This document shows positions 9,059-18,270 of a stretch of DNA of 61,414 nt, piece by piece. The notes beneath the pieces were generated by a model. The model did not search any database. It saw only the letters and a list, made by a program, of their open reading frames with translations, and was not told the origin of the DNA. The DNA is taken from positions 1 to 61,414 of the forward strand of contig JAGHVO010000007.1 of the NCBI GenBank assembly GCA_018064245.1, written 5' to 3'. Origin of the DNA: Candidatus Colimorpha pelethequi (GTDB lineage Bacteria > Bacteroidota > Bacteroidia > Bacteroidales > P3). The position numbers and the translations under genes were made by a program. How positions within the stretch are numbered: the first letter of the stretch is position 1; each line of letters starts with the position of its first letter.

Positions 9059-11329
9059 TTAGTGACTAGTGATTAGGATTCCAAATGAATAATTCTTTCC
9101 GTCGGATCGATTGAACACCAAAATGTTTTTAGGTGTTTTATCTGAGACTTGCGAAGCATCCACATAAAGTTGCTGGGGAATAACGCCTTTGTCCAAGCAA
9201 TGTGCCGCAACATAATAGGCAAAACCAGAAGCGGTATAGCTTTCGCCAAACAAATGCTTATATTGCAGCAAAGGAATATTGGCAAACAACTCTTTGGAAT
9301 CAAGCAAATAGGGATTATCGTTAGCCTGATTTCCATTGACTCCCGTCATAACTGCGTCAATCTGATTGAGCGTAATATCCGCTTGCTTCAATACCTCTTG
9401 CAACATTTCATGAAGTGAATGTATTTCTGGACAATAGCGCATTGAAAAAGCAGCTAATTCGCACAATGGATTGGTTTCAGAAGGGATGGCATTCCCTTGG
9501 GCGAGAACCAATGAGACAGCGGTTTCTCCCGCTATGGAATTACCTTGACCGAGGTAGCCAATCTTTTCCAAAAGTTTGAAATATGAGGGTGTCATCTCGT
9601 CGTGACCACCCACCAAAGCCGACTTGATAGAATCCGAACACAACTGCAACCAGGCATCCTGTAACGCGCTGTCAAACGAAATACCCTTGTGAGCATAGGT
9701 AGCATTGTAGCCATGCAGTTTGTTCTTGATGGCTATCAACGAACTGATTGTGTTGTGGGTTGATTGCATGAAATAGGTAGGTTTCAGCAATTGCTCGCCA
9801 TCGCGACACAAAGCATCCAAAAACAGCTCTGTGTTCTCTATGCATCCTAATCCCGTACCCGTAATGCATGCATCCGGGTTTTCTATTCCAGACTCACGCA
9901 TTGCCTCTATGGAGGTTGCCAAGGCACGTTTGAGGATATTGCCCATTCGGCGTGCCTCAATGGGTGTCACATAGGATTTGTAGTCCGCGGCAATCGAACG
10001 CACATAGGGTACTTGATAAGTTATAGGATTCTGCATCCAATCCTCACTCAACGGCTGTTGGATGGAAATCTGCTTGGCAGCTAGAATATGGATTGGTGAA
10101 TGGTGATTAGAGAATGGTAATTTGTGATTTGTGATTTGTGATTTGGGGGAGGACAACAACAATGATGAATCATTGCCTCCAAAGCCAAACGAGTTACACA
10201 GCACATAATGCAAATCCACGTCGGTCTTCAATTCCGTGATGGGCTTATGTCCGTTGTCCATAGGATGACTCCAATTGAGGCTGGCAGGCAAGAAACGTTG
10301 TTGCATCGCCAAAAGACAAATCACAGCCTCGATGGAACCCGAAGCGCTGGTGGTGTGTCCTGTATAGGACTTGGTGGATGAGAATGGAGGCAACTGTTCG
10401 CCAAACAGACGACGCATAGCTTCGCACTCACTTTCATCATTGTTTTGCGTTCCCGTTCCATGTGCATTGATGTAATCAACCTTTTCGGGAGCAACCCCAC
10501 CCTTTTTCAATGCCTCTCGCATCGCACGATAGGCACCTTCGCCATTGGGCGACGATGCCGTCTGGTGGAAAGCATCACAAGCGTTGCCATAGCCCGACAA
10601 ATATGCCAAAGGCTCCACGCCACGCTTCATGGCGGATTGTTGTGTCTCCAGCACGATATAGGCCGCCCCCTCGCCAAGGTTCAAACCTGCACGTGTGGCA
10701 TCAAATGGACGGCATCCTTCTTTGTCGAGAATCATCAACGAATTGAAGCCATTGAGGTGGAACTTGGTAAGACATTCGCTACCACCCACCACAACGATGT
10801 CAACCTCTCCATTGCAAATCTTCTCCGCACCCAAAATAATGGCGTTTGCAGCAGAGGAACAAGCAGTTGAGAGGGTCGAAACAAAAGCGAAGCGACCAAA
10901 ATGGTCGGCAATCATCTCGGTGCATGCACCACAATCATGCGTGGCAATGTACTCGTTGCGCTGGTCATTTTCTAGGAAATCAAGATAGAATTGTTCGCTC
11001 TTGTCCATACCGCCAACGGTGGTACCCGACACGAAACCAACTTTCTCAAGATTTTCCAAACGCGCCTGTTGCAACGCTTCTCCCAATGCGAGCATACCCA
11101 TCAACGAAGTACGCGTAGTGGGTCGGGCTGCGTCCAAGCCCAAACGAGCGACCATCTCAGAATCTCTCATGGGAACCTCGCCCACAGGAAACTCCTTGTG
11201 TTCACTCTTCAGGTAGCGCATTTCGCCCACTCCTGAGCGCTTCTGCAACAAGGCCTCAAGGGTTTGCTGTTTCCCCACTCCAAGAGCGGACACGATGCCA
11301 GCACCCGTTATAGCAATGTTCGTCTTCAT
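9059..11329 (-). CDS. Ketosynthase fused to chain-length factor (KS-CLF)
   Basis: 756 residues. Residues 1 to about 392 are a complete beta-ketoacyl-ACP synthase: Cys157 in STACSSAANAI, then NAHGTGTQNND and TKSYTGHTTSASG with the two catalytic His. Residues from about 413 on are a second thiolase-fold protein of the Ketoacyl-synt_2/CLF type. There the Cys position reads MQSTHNTISS, so that half cannot condense and should set chain length. In related clusters KS and CLF are normally separate neighbouring genes. The ~20-residue linker (10091-10152) is a translated heptamer repeat (AAATCACAAATCAC), the same repeat seen between genes here. The last residues, ILITSH and the stop, also come from repeat. 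Confidence 0.88.
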   Translation of the reverse strand: MKTNIAITGAGIVSALGVGKQQTLEALLQKRSGVGEMRYLKSEHKEFPVGEVPMRDSEMVARLGLDAARPTTRTSLMGMLALGEALQQARLENLEKVGFVSGTTVGGMDKSEQFYLDFLENDQRNEYIATHDCGACTEMIADHFGRFAFVSTLSTACSSAANAIILGAEKICNGEVDIVVVGGSECLTKFHLNGFNSLMILDKEGCRPFDATRAGLNLGEGAAYIVLETQQSAMKRGVEPLAYLSGYGNACDAFHQTASSPNGEGAYRAMREALKKGGVAPEKVDYINAHGTGTQNNDESECEAMRRLFGEQLPPFSSTKSYTGHTTSASGSIEAVICLLAMQQRFLPASLNWSHPMDNGHKPITELKTDVDLHYVLCNSFGFGGNDSSLLLSSPKSQITNHKLPFSNHHSPIHILAAKQISIQQPLSEDWMQNPITYQVPYVRSIAADYKSYVTPIEARRMGNILKRALATSIEAMRESGIENPDACITGTGLGCIENTELFLDALCRDGEQLLKPTYFMQSTHNTISSLIAIKNKLHGYNATYAHKGISFDSALQDAWLQLCSDSIKSALVGGHDEMTPSYFKLLEKIGYLGQGNSIAGETAVSLVLAQGNAIPSETNPLCELAAFSMRYCPEIHSLHEMLQEVLKQADITLNQIDAVMTGVNGNQANDNPYLLDSKELFANIPLLQYKHLFGESYTASGFAYYVAAHCLDKGVIPQQLYVDASQVSDKTPKNILVFNRSDGKNYSFGILITSH
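10091..10145 (-). repeat. Heptamer repeat translated as the KS-CLF linker
   Basis: The minus strand reads CCCAAATCACAAATCACAAA and on through degenerate units, encoding Pro-Lys-Ser-Gln-Ile-Thr-Asn-His-Lys and so on. It resembles the noncoding arrays at 7886-7920 and 9043-9073, but has no in-frame stop. Confidence 0.85.
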
Positions 11330-11430
11330 CGTTGAGTTTTTTCACTATCTACTTTTCACAGTTCACTGAGCACTGATCACTGATCACAGGTTACCAATTA
11401 CTGTTCACTGATCACTGCTCACTGGTCACT

Positions 11431-13449
11431 TTACTTCGTACGATTCTTGGTGATATAGTCTGCCATTACAGCTACGGACTTGAAAATTTCCTTGCCTTGG
11501 GCAGGATCCTGCAACTTGATGCCGTAGTTCTTTTCCATCAAGACAATGAGTTCCAATGCATCGATAGAATCGAGACCCAGACCTTCGCCGAACAACGATG
11601 CGTTCTCATCGATATCCTCAGGCTTCATATCTTCAAGGTTCAGTACTTCAATAATTTCCTGTTTCAGTTTTAAGATTAATTCTTCCATGTTATATGTTTT
11701 TTGTTTTATAATTCTCATTTCCGCTTCAAAGTCATCCTCGCTGTTGCAGTTCAACCAGCCTGCAATCACACTCTTGCATGATGGGTCTTGGAAAGCATGC
11801 TGGATACAACGATTCATCGTATATTCATCTTTTTCGGCAAGTACCAAAAAGTTGGTTTCGCCAAAAAATTTGTTTCTAATGGCAATCTCTCCCGTGACAA
11901 TGTTTGGCAACGTATAGACAAACACCGACGGACTTGGGTAAAATTGTTCTAAATCCTGGATGGTTTGCTGGAATGAAGTATCGGCATTCAACGAAGCACT
12001 TTGGTTGCAGAACACCACAGCTCGTTCCTGGTCATTTTCTGGCTCGTCAAGTCCTTTCAACAACAGCTCCGAAGCCACAAATCCCAACTTGCAAAGTGCG
12101 TCCATCTTGAAAAACTTTGGATAATCATTGATATGATTACGATAAAGTTCCGAAAGCAATTCACGTCCCTTGGACGCTGTCTGTATGCGTGTGCCATTGA
12201 GTTCAACAAATTCCGGAGTGAGTCGGATTGAAGATTTTACGCTACAAGAAGGAGCCTGATGCCTTTTCTTTGCGGAAAGGTGAAAACATCCTTCCGAAGG
12301 ACATTCTTCAGCGAACAGTAGCGCAGCATTGCAACCACCAAATCCAGAAAGCAACTTGACAAAGGCTTTCTTATCGGTAGTACGATGTTGGTTACGGATC
12401 GACAAAGGATTGGAGACTCCCATCGTTTCGAAACCGCGTGTGGCGAGAATCGTATGGTCTTCCAAGGAACGCATGGTCAAGATGGATTCCATGATGCCCG
12501 CCGCACCCATAGTATGTCCATAATAGCCCTTCAGTCCATTCACGGGAACATCTTTGAGCCCTGCTCGCGTAATGGCAAACGACTCCATCTCGTCATTATA
12601 AAGCGTTGCTGTTCCGTGGACATTGATTACCGCCAACTGATTGGGGTCAAAATCGCCCAAGGTATCCACCAAAGCACGATAGCTTCCCTCTCCCGTTCGC
12701 GAAGGTCCTGAAATATGGTTGGCATCGTTTCGTATCACGCCATTGAGCACTTGCCAATGAGCTTGGGTCCGAGTGCTTTGAACTGTCCCATAGATAACGC
12801 AGGCGGCTGCTTCGCCAAGGTTCAAGCCTTTGCGGTTGGCATCAAACGGACGGCATGGTTCAGGACTCAACGCCTTGAACGACTGGAAACCGGAAATGAT
12901 GAACGGCGACTGCATATCGGCACCCATCACTACGGCATAATCGCATTCACTTGCTTGCAACGTTCGCAAGGCTTCTATCTGCGCACAAACACCAGAGATG
13001 CAGGCATTCGACACTACAACGGGCTGATTGCTGTTTCCAAAAAACTGCGCCACCTTGCGTGCTGCAACGCCCAAAAGCACCCTATCCCGCTCAAAACCAT
13101 TTTGTTTTTTATCCAAGAGATAGACATTTCCCTTGGTAGTTGAGAGTATGAACTGCACCCTGTCGGATGCGGGATTGATGTCACACTGCGACAAAGCGTC
13201 ATATACCGACAGAATCAGTATTTGCTCAAAGAAAGTATAATTGGTTTCTGTACAAGCACAAGGGGACGGTACTTTGGCGAAAGACTCTCGAACGACCGCC
13301 CTGTCAAACAATGAAGCCACAAAGGGCTCTGGCAAACCCCAAAAACCTTCGTATCGGCGCAAGGCAGACTTGCCAGCCTTCACGGCTTGGTAGTTGGCTT
13401 CGGTACCGAAACCTAAGGGCGATATAATACTGTCGGCTATCTTTATCAT
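11431..13449 (-). CDS. Ketosynthase - KS-like domain - acyl carrier protein fusion
   Basis: 672 residues in three parts. Residues 1 to ~385 are an active KS (Cys150 in SNACISGVCAQ; His in VINVHGTATLYN and YYGHTMGAAG). Residues ~400-585 form a short KS-like domain ('FFKMDALCKLGF') that in related loci is a separate small gene. The last 85 residues are an acyl carrier protein with the phosphopantetheine Ser in GLGLDSIDALEL (about residue 628). An AT-rich stretch (11689-11720) of intergenic character, reading IIKQKTYN, joins parts two and three, so an ancestral stop may have been lost. The start at 13449 (MIKIADS) overlaps the thioesterase stop as ATGATA, which indicates translational coupling. 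The ACP could also be initiated internally at its own ATG (11688). Confidence 0.86.
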   Translation of the reverse strand: MIKIADSIISPLGFGTEANYQAVKAGKSALRRYEGFWGLPEPFVASLFDRAVVRESFAKVPSPCACTETNYTFFEQILILSVYDALSQCDINPASDRVQFILSTTKGNVYLLDKKQNGFERDRVLLGVAARKVAQFFGNSNQPVVVSNACISGVCAQIEALRTLQASECDYAVVMGADMQSPFIISGFQSFKALSPEPCRPFDANRKGLNLGEAAACVIYGTVQSTRTQAHWQVLNGVIRNDANHISGPSRTGEGSYRALVDTLGDFDPNQLAVINVHGTATLYNDEMESFAITRAGLKDVPVNGLKGYYGHTMGAAGIMESILTMRSLEDHTILATRGFETMGVSNPLSIRNQHRTTDKKAFVKLLSGFGGCNAALLFAEECPSEGCFHLSAKKRHQAPSCSVKSSIRLTPEFVELNGTRIQTASKGRELLSELYRNHINDYPKFFKMDALCKLGFVASELLLKGLDEPENDQERAVVFCNQSASLNADTSFQQTIQDLEQFYPSPSVFVYTLPNIVTGEIAIRNKFFGETNFLVLAEKDEYTMNRCIQHAFQDPSCKSVIAGWLNCNSEDDFEAEMRIIKQKTYNMEELILKLKQEIIEVLNLEDMKPEDIDENASLFGEGLGLDSIDALELIVLMEKNYGIKLQDPAQGKEIFKSVAVMADYITKNRTK

Positions 13450-13862
13450 ACTCCTTGCTCCTTTTTCCATTCTTCAAAAAATGGTGGATTCATCCACACC
13501 AACTGATAGTTCAAATCCATAAACACCTGCACAGAACGGCCCGTGGCTATCAATGTATCGTCCTCCGTGTTGCGAATCTCATACTCAAAGACTATCTTGG
13601 CGGAATCGGTGGGAACGTAGGTAATCTTCACAGCTGGTTTCATTCCATAGACCATGGGGCGCTTGAACTTGAAATCCAACTCCACCAACGGAGCATAATA
13701 GCCATTGTGGTATATGGTGAGGTAGTCCAGATTGTATTTCTCCCCAAAAGCCTCACGCGCATCCTCGAAATACAAAGCATACGAACCATGCCAAGCCACA
13801 TTCATCGAATCCACTTCGCTGAATCTAATGCTAAATTCCTTTGTCGCTGTAAGTTGAGGCAT
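13446..13862 (-). CDS. 4HBT-type acyl-ACP/CoA thioesterase
   Basis: 138 residues, single hotdog domain. It carries the YbgC/4-hydroxybenzoyl-CoA thioesterase signature FSEVDSMNVAWHGSYALYFEDAREA, with the catalytic Asp near residue 15 and Asn/His following. In pigment loci it may release or proofread the polyene chain (ApeK-like role). The start at 13862 (MPQLTATK) is chosen because the 18 codons upstream (KNLQINNSTNQ) translate an intergenic octamer repeat. Its stop overlaps the next gene's ATG by 4 bp. Confidence 0.86.
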   Translation of the reverse strand: MPQLTATKEFSIRFSEVDSMNVAWHGSYALYFEDAREAFGEKYNLDYLTIYHNGYYAPLVELDFKFKRPMVYGMKPAVKITYVPTDSAKIVFEYEIRNTEDDTLIATGRSVQVFMDLNYQLVWMNPPFFEEWKKEQGV

Positions 13863-13912
13863 AATTTGATTTGTTGAGTTGTTGATTTGAAGATTTTTAT
13901 TAGTCACTAATC

Positions 13913-14332
13913 TCAATTCACCAATGCAATCTTCATCTGTGCTTCCACAAGCACTTCTTCGCCTGATTTCACCACCGCATCCACCAAAGTCATCTGAAAG
14001 ACCTCCTCCTTCACGACGATTGTCGTTTCCAATAATTCACCCACAGCAGGGCAGCGATAGACATTGAGGTTTCGGATGGCTCCAATCACACCCACCTTGA
14101 CCGCCTCGTTGCAGCAACGGTTGGCATAGCCTATCTTGGCGGCACAGGTCTGTGCAATATTTTCGACCAATCCTGCCGCCTGCAACACTCCTTTTTCGCA
14201 AAAAAGATTATCGTTTTGAACCAACAAATGCGTGGTGGCCTTCTCGGAGTCGTAATAAACAAGTCTGTCCACCATTACAAATGGCGGACGCTGAGGGATG
14301 AGGTCTGTTATTGTATAATTAATAATGGACAA
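13913..14332 (-). CDS. Hotdog-fold 3-hydroxyacyl-ACP dehydratase (ApeP/FabZ-like)
   Basis: 139 residues. The FabZ-like N-terminus reads LIPQRPPFVMVDRL and the catalytic-Glu helix reads AGLVENIAQTCAA. The canonical 'HFPG' His is not at its usual position (NLFCEKG), as seen in ApeP-type members rather than housekeeping FabZ. It is expected to dehydrate the 3-hydroxyacyl intermediate, together with the ApeI-like protein. The start appears to be TTG (14332): no ATG precedes the conserved segment, and upstream sequence is an octamer repeat (GTTGAATT). The stop TGA is embedded in a GAATTGAGATTAG repeat. Confidence 0.8.
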   Translation of the reverse strand: MSIINYTITDLIPQRPPFVMVDRLVYYDSEKATTHLLVQNDNLFCEKGVLQAAGLVENIAQTCAAKIGYANRCCNEAVKVGVIGAIRNLNVYRCPAVGELLETTIVVKEEVFQMTLVDAVVKSGEEVLVEAQMKIALVN

Positions 14333-14384
14333 GTTGATTTGCTGAATTGCTGAATTGTTGAGTTGTTGAATTGTTGAGTTGAGA
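14333..14384 (+). repeat. Octamer array (GTTGAATT/GTTGAGTT)
   Basis: Six to seven imperfect 8-bp units between the acyltransferase stop and the dehydratase start. Shorter arrays of the same family are at 6604-6640, 13863-13890 and 54310-54345. Confidence 0.85.
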
Positions 14385-14410
14385 ATGGAGAATCACTGAA
14401 ACCTTTATAC

Positions 14411-15301
14411 TTAATACTTTTCTTCGTCCCCTATCCAATAGTCAAAATAATTGAACCACTGCTCGGGGTAGCGACGCACTATGGATTCGAGTTCCTGGGC
14501 GTAACTTTGCGCCAAGGCTGCTGCCTTTTGACGCAAATTTCCCTCTTGGTTGCCGTTGAGCTTGCGAACGATGATTCGATAGTTGTAGGTGGATTCCTTC
14601 ATCACAAAAACCGCCAAGGCATCAACTTCTTTCTGGACTGCCATCAAGAAAGGTCCCATCGGGAACTGCGCCTTGCCGCCATAGAAATCACACGTAAAAC
14701 TCTTGGAAGAGCCAAACACACGATCGGCAGGCATACTCACAATCTCACCATTTTCCAAAGCGGCATTGGCCCTAAACAAATGCGACATATCACTCTTGAC
14801 AGGAATCATCGACATATTGTGGGCGGAAAGCAGTTTCTCTCGGTTTTGCATAACAGTCTCCGTCTCTCCCGCATAGACCAACGCATTGAAACGCTTGAGT
14901 TTAGAATTCAATGCATAGCCCGCCATCTCGTAGTTTCCCACATGGGCACTTAGTTGCACAAAACCCTTGTCGGAAGACTCCAAAGCATCAAAAAGTTGCT
15001 TATTCTCAAATTCAAACCCGAACCGCTTGCCTGCGTATGCACGGAAACGGTCTAAAATGATCTGTCCAAAACGAAAATTGTTCTTGCACACATGTCCAAA
15101 AGCGCGCAGCGGTCCATAGCCTAGTCGCTGTCTTCCAAACTGGTAAATAGCACGATAGGCAGGACGGTTGAACACGACATAGAACGGTACGACCAAAGCC
15201 ATTACAGCATAAAGCAGCTGTACAGGCAAAAAACGGAACATCGCAACAAGCGAACGCTGCATCCAAGGAAGTCCGTCGGTCTTACCACTCCACTTTTCCA
15301 T
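14411..15301 (-). CDS. LpxL/HtrB-family acyltransferase
   Basis: 296 residues of the lipid A lauroyl/myristoyl-acyltransferase family. There is one N-terminal membrane helix (about residues 20-45). The catalytic HX4E motif reads HVGNYE, and 'VSMPADRVFGSS' provides the conserved second block. Aryl-polyene loci contain such enzymes, presumed to attach the aryl-polyene acyl group to a membrane lipid; the acceptor is unknown. It lies between the ACP and the ApeP-like dehydratase. The sequence just before the ATG is TAATCTTCAAA, one unit of the start-proximal octamer, next to a hexamer array. Confidence 0.85.
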   Translation of the reverse strand: MEKWSGKTDGLPWMQRSLVAMFRFLPVQLLYAVMALVVPFYVVFNRPAYRAIYQFGRQRLGYGPLRAFGHVCKNNFRFGQIILDRFRAYAGKRFGFEFENKQLFDALESSDKGFVQLSAHVGNYEMAGYALNSKLKRFNALVYAGETETVMQNREKLLSAHNMSMIPVKSDMSHLFRANAALENGEIVSMPADRVFGSSKSFTCDFYGGKAQFPMGPFLMAVQKEVDALAVFVMKESTYNYRIIVRKLNGNQEGNLRQKAAALAQSYAQELESIVRRYPEQWFNYFDYWIGDEEKY

Positions 15302-15370
15302 TTTGAAGATTAGTTAAGGTCAAGCTCAAACTCAAGCTCAAGGTTAAGGCCAAGGTTAAGGTCACATTAC

Positions 15371-15619
15371 TTACTTTGCTGACAATTTCGCCTGAATATA
15401 GTCGCAGAACTGGGAGAACAATTTAACGTTGGTCATCTCTTCGGGCTTGATTTTCACGCCAAAAGTCTTCTCAACGATAACGACAATATCCACAAAATCA
15501 AGACTGTCAATTCCAATATCCTCTTTCAAACGAGCATCCAATGCAATCTTTTCCTCGTCGATTTCGAGATCTTCTACCAAGAACTGCTTTACTTTTTCTT
15601 CGATTTCTTTTCTTTCCAC
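15371..15619 (-). CDS. Acyl carrier protein
   Basis: 82 residues, acidic. The phosphopantetheine site is Ser in GIDSLDFVD (about residue 38). It is the second ACP of the cluster; the first is fused to a ketosynthase at 11431-13449. One may carry the aryl starter and the other the growing chain, which is inference. The start codon is GTG (15619); no ATG lies in the gap, and the residues MERKEIEEK match a normal ACP first helix. Confidence 0.9.
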   Translation of the reverse strand: MERKEIEEKVKQFLVEDLEIDEEKIALDARLKEDIGIDSLDFVDIVVIVEKTFGVKIKPEEMTNVKLFSQFCDYIQAKLSAK

Positions 15620-15675
15620 GGTTAGTTGTTTTTTAGTATTTATGAATTAAGTTTTCTTTTATCAATTATCTGTAA

Positions 15676-15711
15676 TCTGTGAACTGTGACTAGGCTTTAC
15701 ATTCTCAATTC
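15676..15711 (+). repeat. 36-bp composite repeat, copy 2
   Basis: Begins TCTGTGAACTGTGACTAGGC and matches 3108-3143 at 35 of 36 positions. A looser copy is at 7904-7933. Each joins a GTGAACT-type heptamer run, a fixed spacer (AGGCTTTACATT) and an AATTGAGA-type octamer in the same order. Confidence 0.9.
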
Positions 15712-16813
15712 ACTTGTCACAAATCTTGCAAACCATTATACTGTGGCCTTGCCCCAAACCATCGTGGATAGTCTCAACCTCAAGACCCGCACGACGAACA
15801 ATGGCAGCCATATCATCGGAATGGTACATCTTACTGTTACCATTAGCGATAGCCGTAAAATAGAGGCTTATCATTGTCAGACAGAACGCAGCAGGTTCAA
15901 AACGCTGACGATCCCAAAAAGTCTCCATTATATAGAGACGGGTGTCTGCATCCATAATCTTGGCGGCACGAGAAAGGATGCTAAATATCTCATCCTCACC
16001 AAAGCAATCCAAGAACTGACTCATCCAGATAGCATCGTAATGGCGATCCGTAGGGAATCCAGAGGCATTGTCCAAAAGGTTAATACCATAGACACCAATA
16101 CGTTCGTAGCCATTCTTGCCCTTTGTGAACTCGCGCATCATCTCCAACTGTTGCGGAAGGTCCATTATAGTCACCTGTACATCAGGATTGAAATCCACAC
16201 AACGCAAAGCCCAACGGCCAGTGTTGCCTCCAACATCAAGAAGGGTTCTTGTATTGCGTTGGAATACAATCTCAAGGGCTTGTTGAAATGAGCTGTCGGA
16301 ATAGAAATGGTCAAATCCGAACCAGCTTTTCTGTACCTGTGGAGGCAACTGGGAAAGGCCCTCATAGACCGTAGGCCAATCGCCAAAATGCTCCAAACCT
16401 GCAGGACGGCCTTCCTTTAGAGATTCCTCAAGACGGAACCAACCTTCGTAGTTGACATCATGGTTGAAATCCACATTCACCCTGGTGGCAGGATCGTTGA
16501 GCAAAAACCAACCCGTCTTGGACAAAGAGAATCTGTCAGACTCAGTGTCAACCAACACAGTACCTATACACAATCCCGCTTCCAAAAGTACCTTGACAGC
16601 GTATGGAGAAAGTTTGGTCTCGCGGACTATTTCCTCTTGGGTCATACCTTGGTCACTATTGCGGAGCATCTCCAAAATGCCGAACTTTATCATCAATCGC
16701 GAAGCCTGGAAAACAATAGGTCCAAAAGCGATCCATTCTGCCTTTTCCTGCGCTTCCCTTGCCGAAAGACGTTCCTTAGTGTATGCTTTTTCTAATGCGG
16801 GAGAAAGATTCAT
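15710..16813 (-). CDS. SAM-dependent O-methyltransferase
   Basis: 367 residues. An N-terminal winged-helix dimerisation domain (about residues 20-105, 'MTQEEIVRETKLSPYAVKVLLEAG') is followed by a Rossmann methyltransferase domain with glycine motif LLDVGGNTGRWA and the acidic residue in VTIMDLPQQ. This is the layout of class-II small-molecule O-methyltransferases. In aryl polyenes it would methylate the aryl hydroxyl derived from tyrosine, which fits the TAL in the same locus. The stop (TGA) begins the octamer part of the composite repeat at 15676-15711; an octamer array precedes the start. Confidence 0.87.
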   Translation of the reverse strand: MNLSPALEKAYTKERLSAREAQEKAEWIAFGPIVFQASRLMIKFGILEMLRNSDQGMTQEEIVRETKLSPYAVKVLLEAGLCIGTVLVDTESDRFSLSKTGWFLLNDPATRVNVDFNHDVNYEGWFRLEESLKEGRPAGLEHFGDWPTVYEGLSQLPPQVQKSWFGFDHFYSDSSFQQALEIVFQRNTRTLLDVGGNTGRWALRCVDFNPDVQVTIMDLPQQLEMMREFTKGKNGYERIGVYGINLLDNASGFPTDRHYDAIWMSQFLDCFGEDEIFSILSRAAKIMDADTRLYIMETFWDRQRFEPAAFCLTMISLYFTAIANGNSKMYHSDDMAAIVRRAGLEVETIHDGLGQGHSIMVCKICDK

Positions 16814-16989
16814 TTTGTATTATTGATTTGAAGATTTGTTTTAGTTAAGAGTTGTTCACTTAATTAAATAATATTCAGCGGTGTTTACGTCCCCTTCGGG
16901 GTAATGAGCTATGAGCTAAGTTCAAGGTTAAGGTCAAGGTCAAGGTTAAGATCACATTTCTCCATTCTCAATTCTCAATTTTCAATTCG
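16814..16989 (-). other. Intergenic mosaic with CCCC-TTC-GGGG hairpin
   Basis: Reading from the KS stop to the methyltransferase start: AATTGAGA octamers (16960-16989), hexamers (16919-16952), a heptamer pair, a short GC stem (16891-16894 with 16898-16901), then CTTCAAAT units (16825-16840). The hairpin lacks a T tract, so termination is doubtful. Confidence 0.6.
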
Positions 16990-18210
16990 TTAAGCCTTTC
17001 TAATTACCAATGCACTATTAGTTCCACCGAAACCAAAAGAGTTTGAAAGTACGGTATTAACCTCGGTCTCGACAGTCTTGGCTGCTATGTTAAGGTGCTC
17101 GCTATACTCGTCTGGATTCTCAAAATTGATGTTCGGAGCCACAAAGTTGTGCTGCATCATCAATGCTGAATAGACGATTTCACTGGCTCCTGCCATCCAA
17201 CATTCGTGGCCCGTCATGGATTTCGTAGAACTGATAAGTGCATGCTTGCCACGGAAAAGACGGTCCAAAGCAACAGCCTCGTTCATGTCGCCTTGATGGG
17301 TTGATGTGGCATGGGCGTTGATATAATCAATATCATCTGCCACAATACCTGCGTCGTCCATTGCACGCTGCATGGCAATCACCGACCCGTCGTCGCTTGC
17401 CTGAGAAATGCCAGCCCCATTGGAGGAGAAACCGTAGCCACAGACCTCGGCGATAATCTTGGCGCCTCGAGCCTTGGCATGCTCGTATTCCTCCAACACC
17501 AAAGCGGCAGCTCCTCCCGAAGGGATCAAGCCGTCACGGTCACGGTCAAAGGGACGAGAAGCCTTGGTGGGGTCATCCATACGACGAGAAAAGGCGGATA
17601 GCGCGTCAAAAGAAGCCATTGAATAGTAGTTTGTTTCCTGTGCGCCACCACATAGCACCATGTCCTGCAATCCTTGCTGGATGAACATGTAGCCCAAGCC
17701 GATGGAATGGGAACCACTTGCACAAGCGGCACTTACTGAGAAATTGATGCCACGGAGATGAAAGATGGTACTCATATTCATGTTGACCGTCGAGTTCATG
17801 GATTGAAAAATCCACCCCGAACCCAAAAGCATAGAGTCTTTCTTCTCTGCCATGATGTTGGCAGACTCAACAACGGCTTTGGCGGAAGAATCGTTGCCAA
17901 AAATCACACCGACCTCATTCGCCAAAAGATAAGCATCGTCAATTCCAGCCTCGGCAAAAGCCTCTCGGCTTGCCATAAAGGCATACTCTGCCTCCTCGGA
18001 AAGACCTACACGCAGTCTGCGGTCAATAACACCCTTGAGCTGTGGATGTTGCACAATGCCCGTAAGAGCACTCTGATAGCCGTAGCCTAAACGCTCAGGC
18101 TCAATTCCTATACCCGAACGGCCTTCACGCAACGACTGGCAGACCTCATGAAGGTTGTTACCCAAACAGGACCAAATTCCCATGCCCGTTATAACGACAC
18201 GTCTTTTCAT
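16990..18210 (-). CDS. 3-oxoacyl-ACP synthase (FabF-like ketosynthase)
   Basis: 406 residues, a normal KAS-II length. The catalytic triad is complete: Cys163 in SAACASGSHSIG, His in NAHATSTHQGD, and His in TKSMTGHECWMAGA. It is the third ketosynthase of the cluster, and the only stand-alone one. The start is clear (MKRRVVITGMG at 18210). CTTCAAAT octamers run to within a few bases of the ATG, and octamers follow the stop. Of the cluster KSs it is closest to ordinary FabB/FabF and could run the initiating or general elongation step; I cannot assign which. Confidence 0.88.
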   Translation of the reverse strand: MKRRVVITGMGIWSCLGNNLHEVCQSLREGRSGIGIEPERLGYGYQSALTGIVQHPQLKGVIDRRLRVGLSEEAEYAFMASREAFAEAGIDDAYLLANEVGVIFGNDSSAKAVVESANIMAEKKDSMLLGSGWIFQSMNSTVNMNMSTIFHLRGINFSVSAACASGSHSIGLGYMFIQQGLQDMVLCGGAQETNYYSMASFDALSAFSRRMDDPTKASRPFDRDRDGLIPSGGAAALVLEEYEHAKARGAKIIAEVCGYGFSSNGAGISQASDDGSVIAMQRAMDDAGIVADDIDYINAHATSTHQGDMNEAVALDRLFRGKHALISSTKSMTGHECWMAGASEIVYSALMMQHNFVAPNINFENPDEYSEHLNIAAKTVETEVNTVLSNSFGFGGTNSALVIRKA

Positions 18211-18270
18211 TAAGATTTGAAGATTTGGAGATTTGAAAATTAGGAGTCAGTTAAGAGTTAAGAAATTTCT

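Noticed and set aside
16891-16901. Rho-independent terminator inside the pigment operon
   Set aside because: Only a 4-bp GC stem, no T tract on either strand; listed only as a possible structure.
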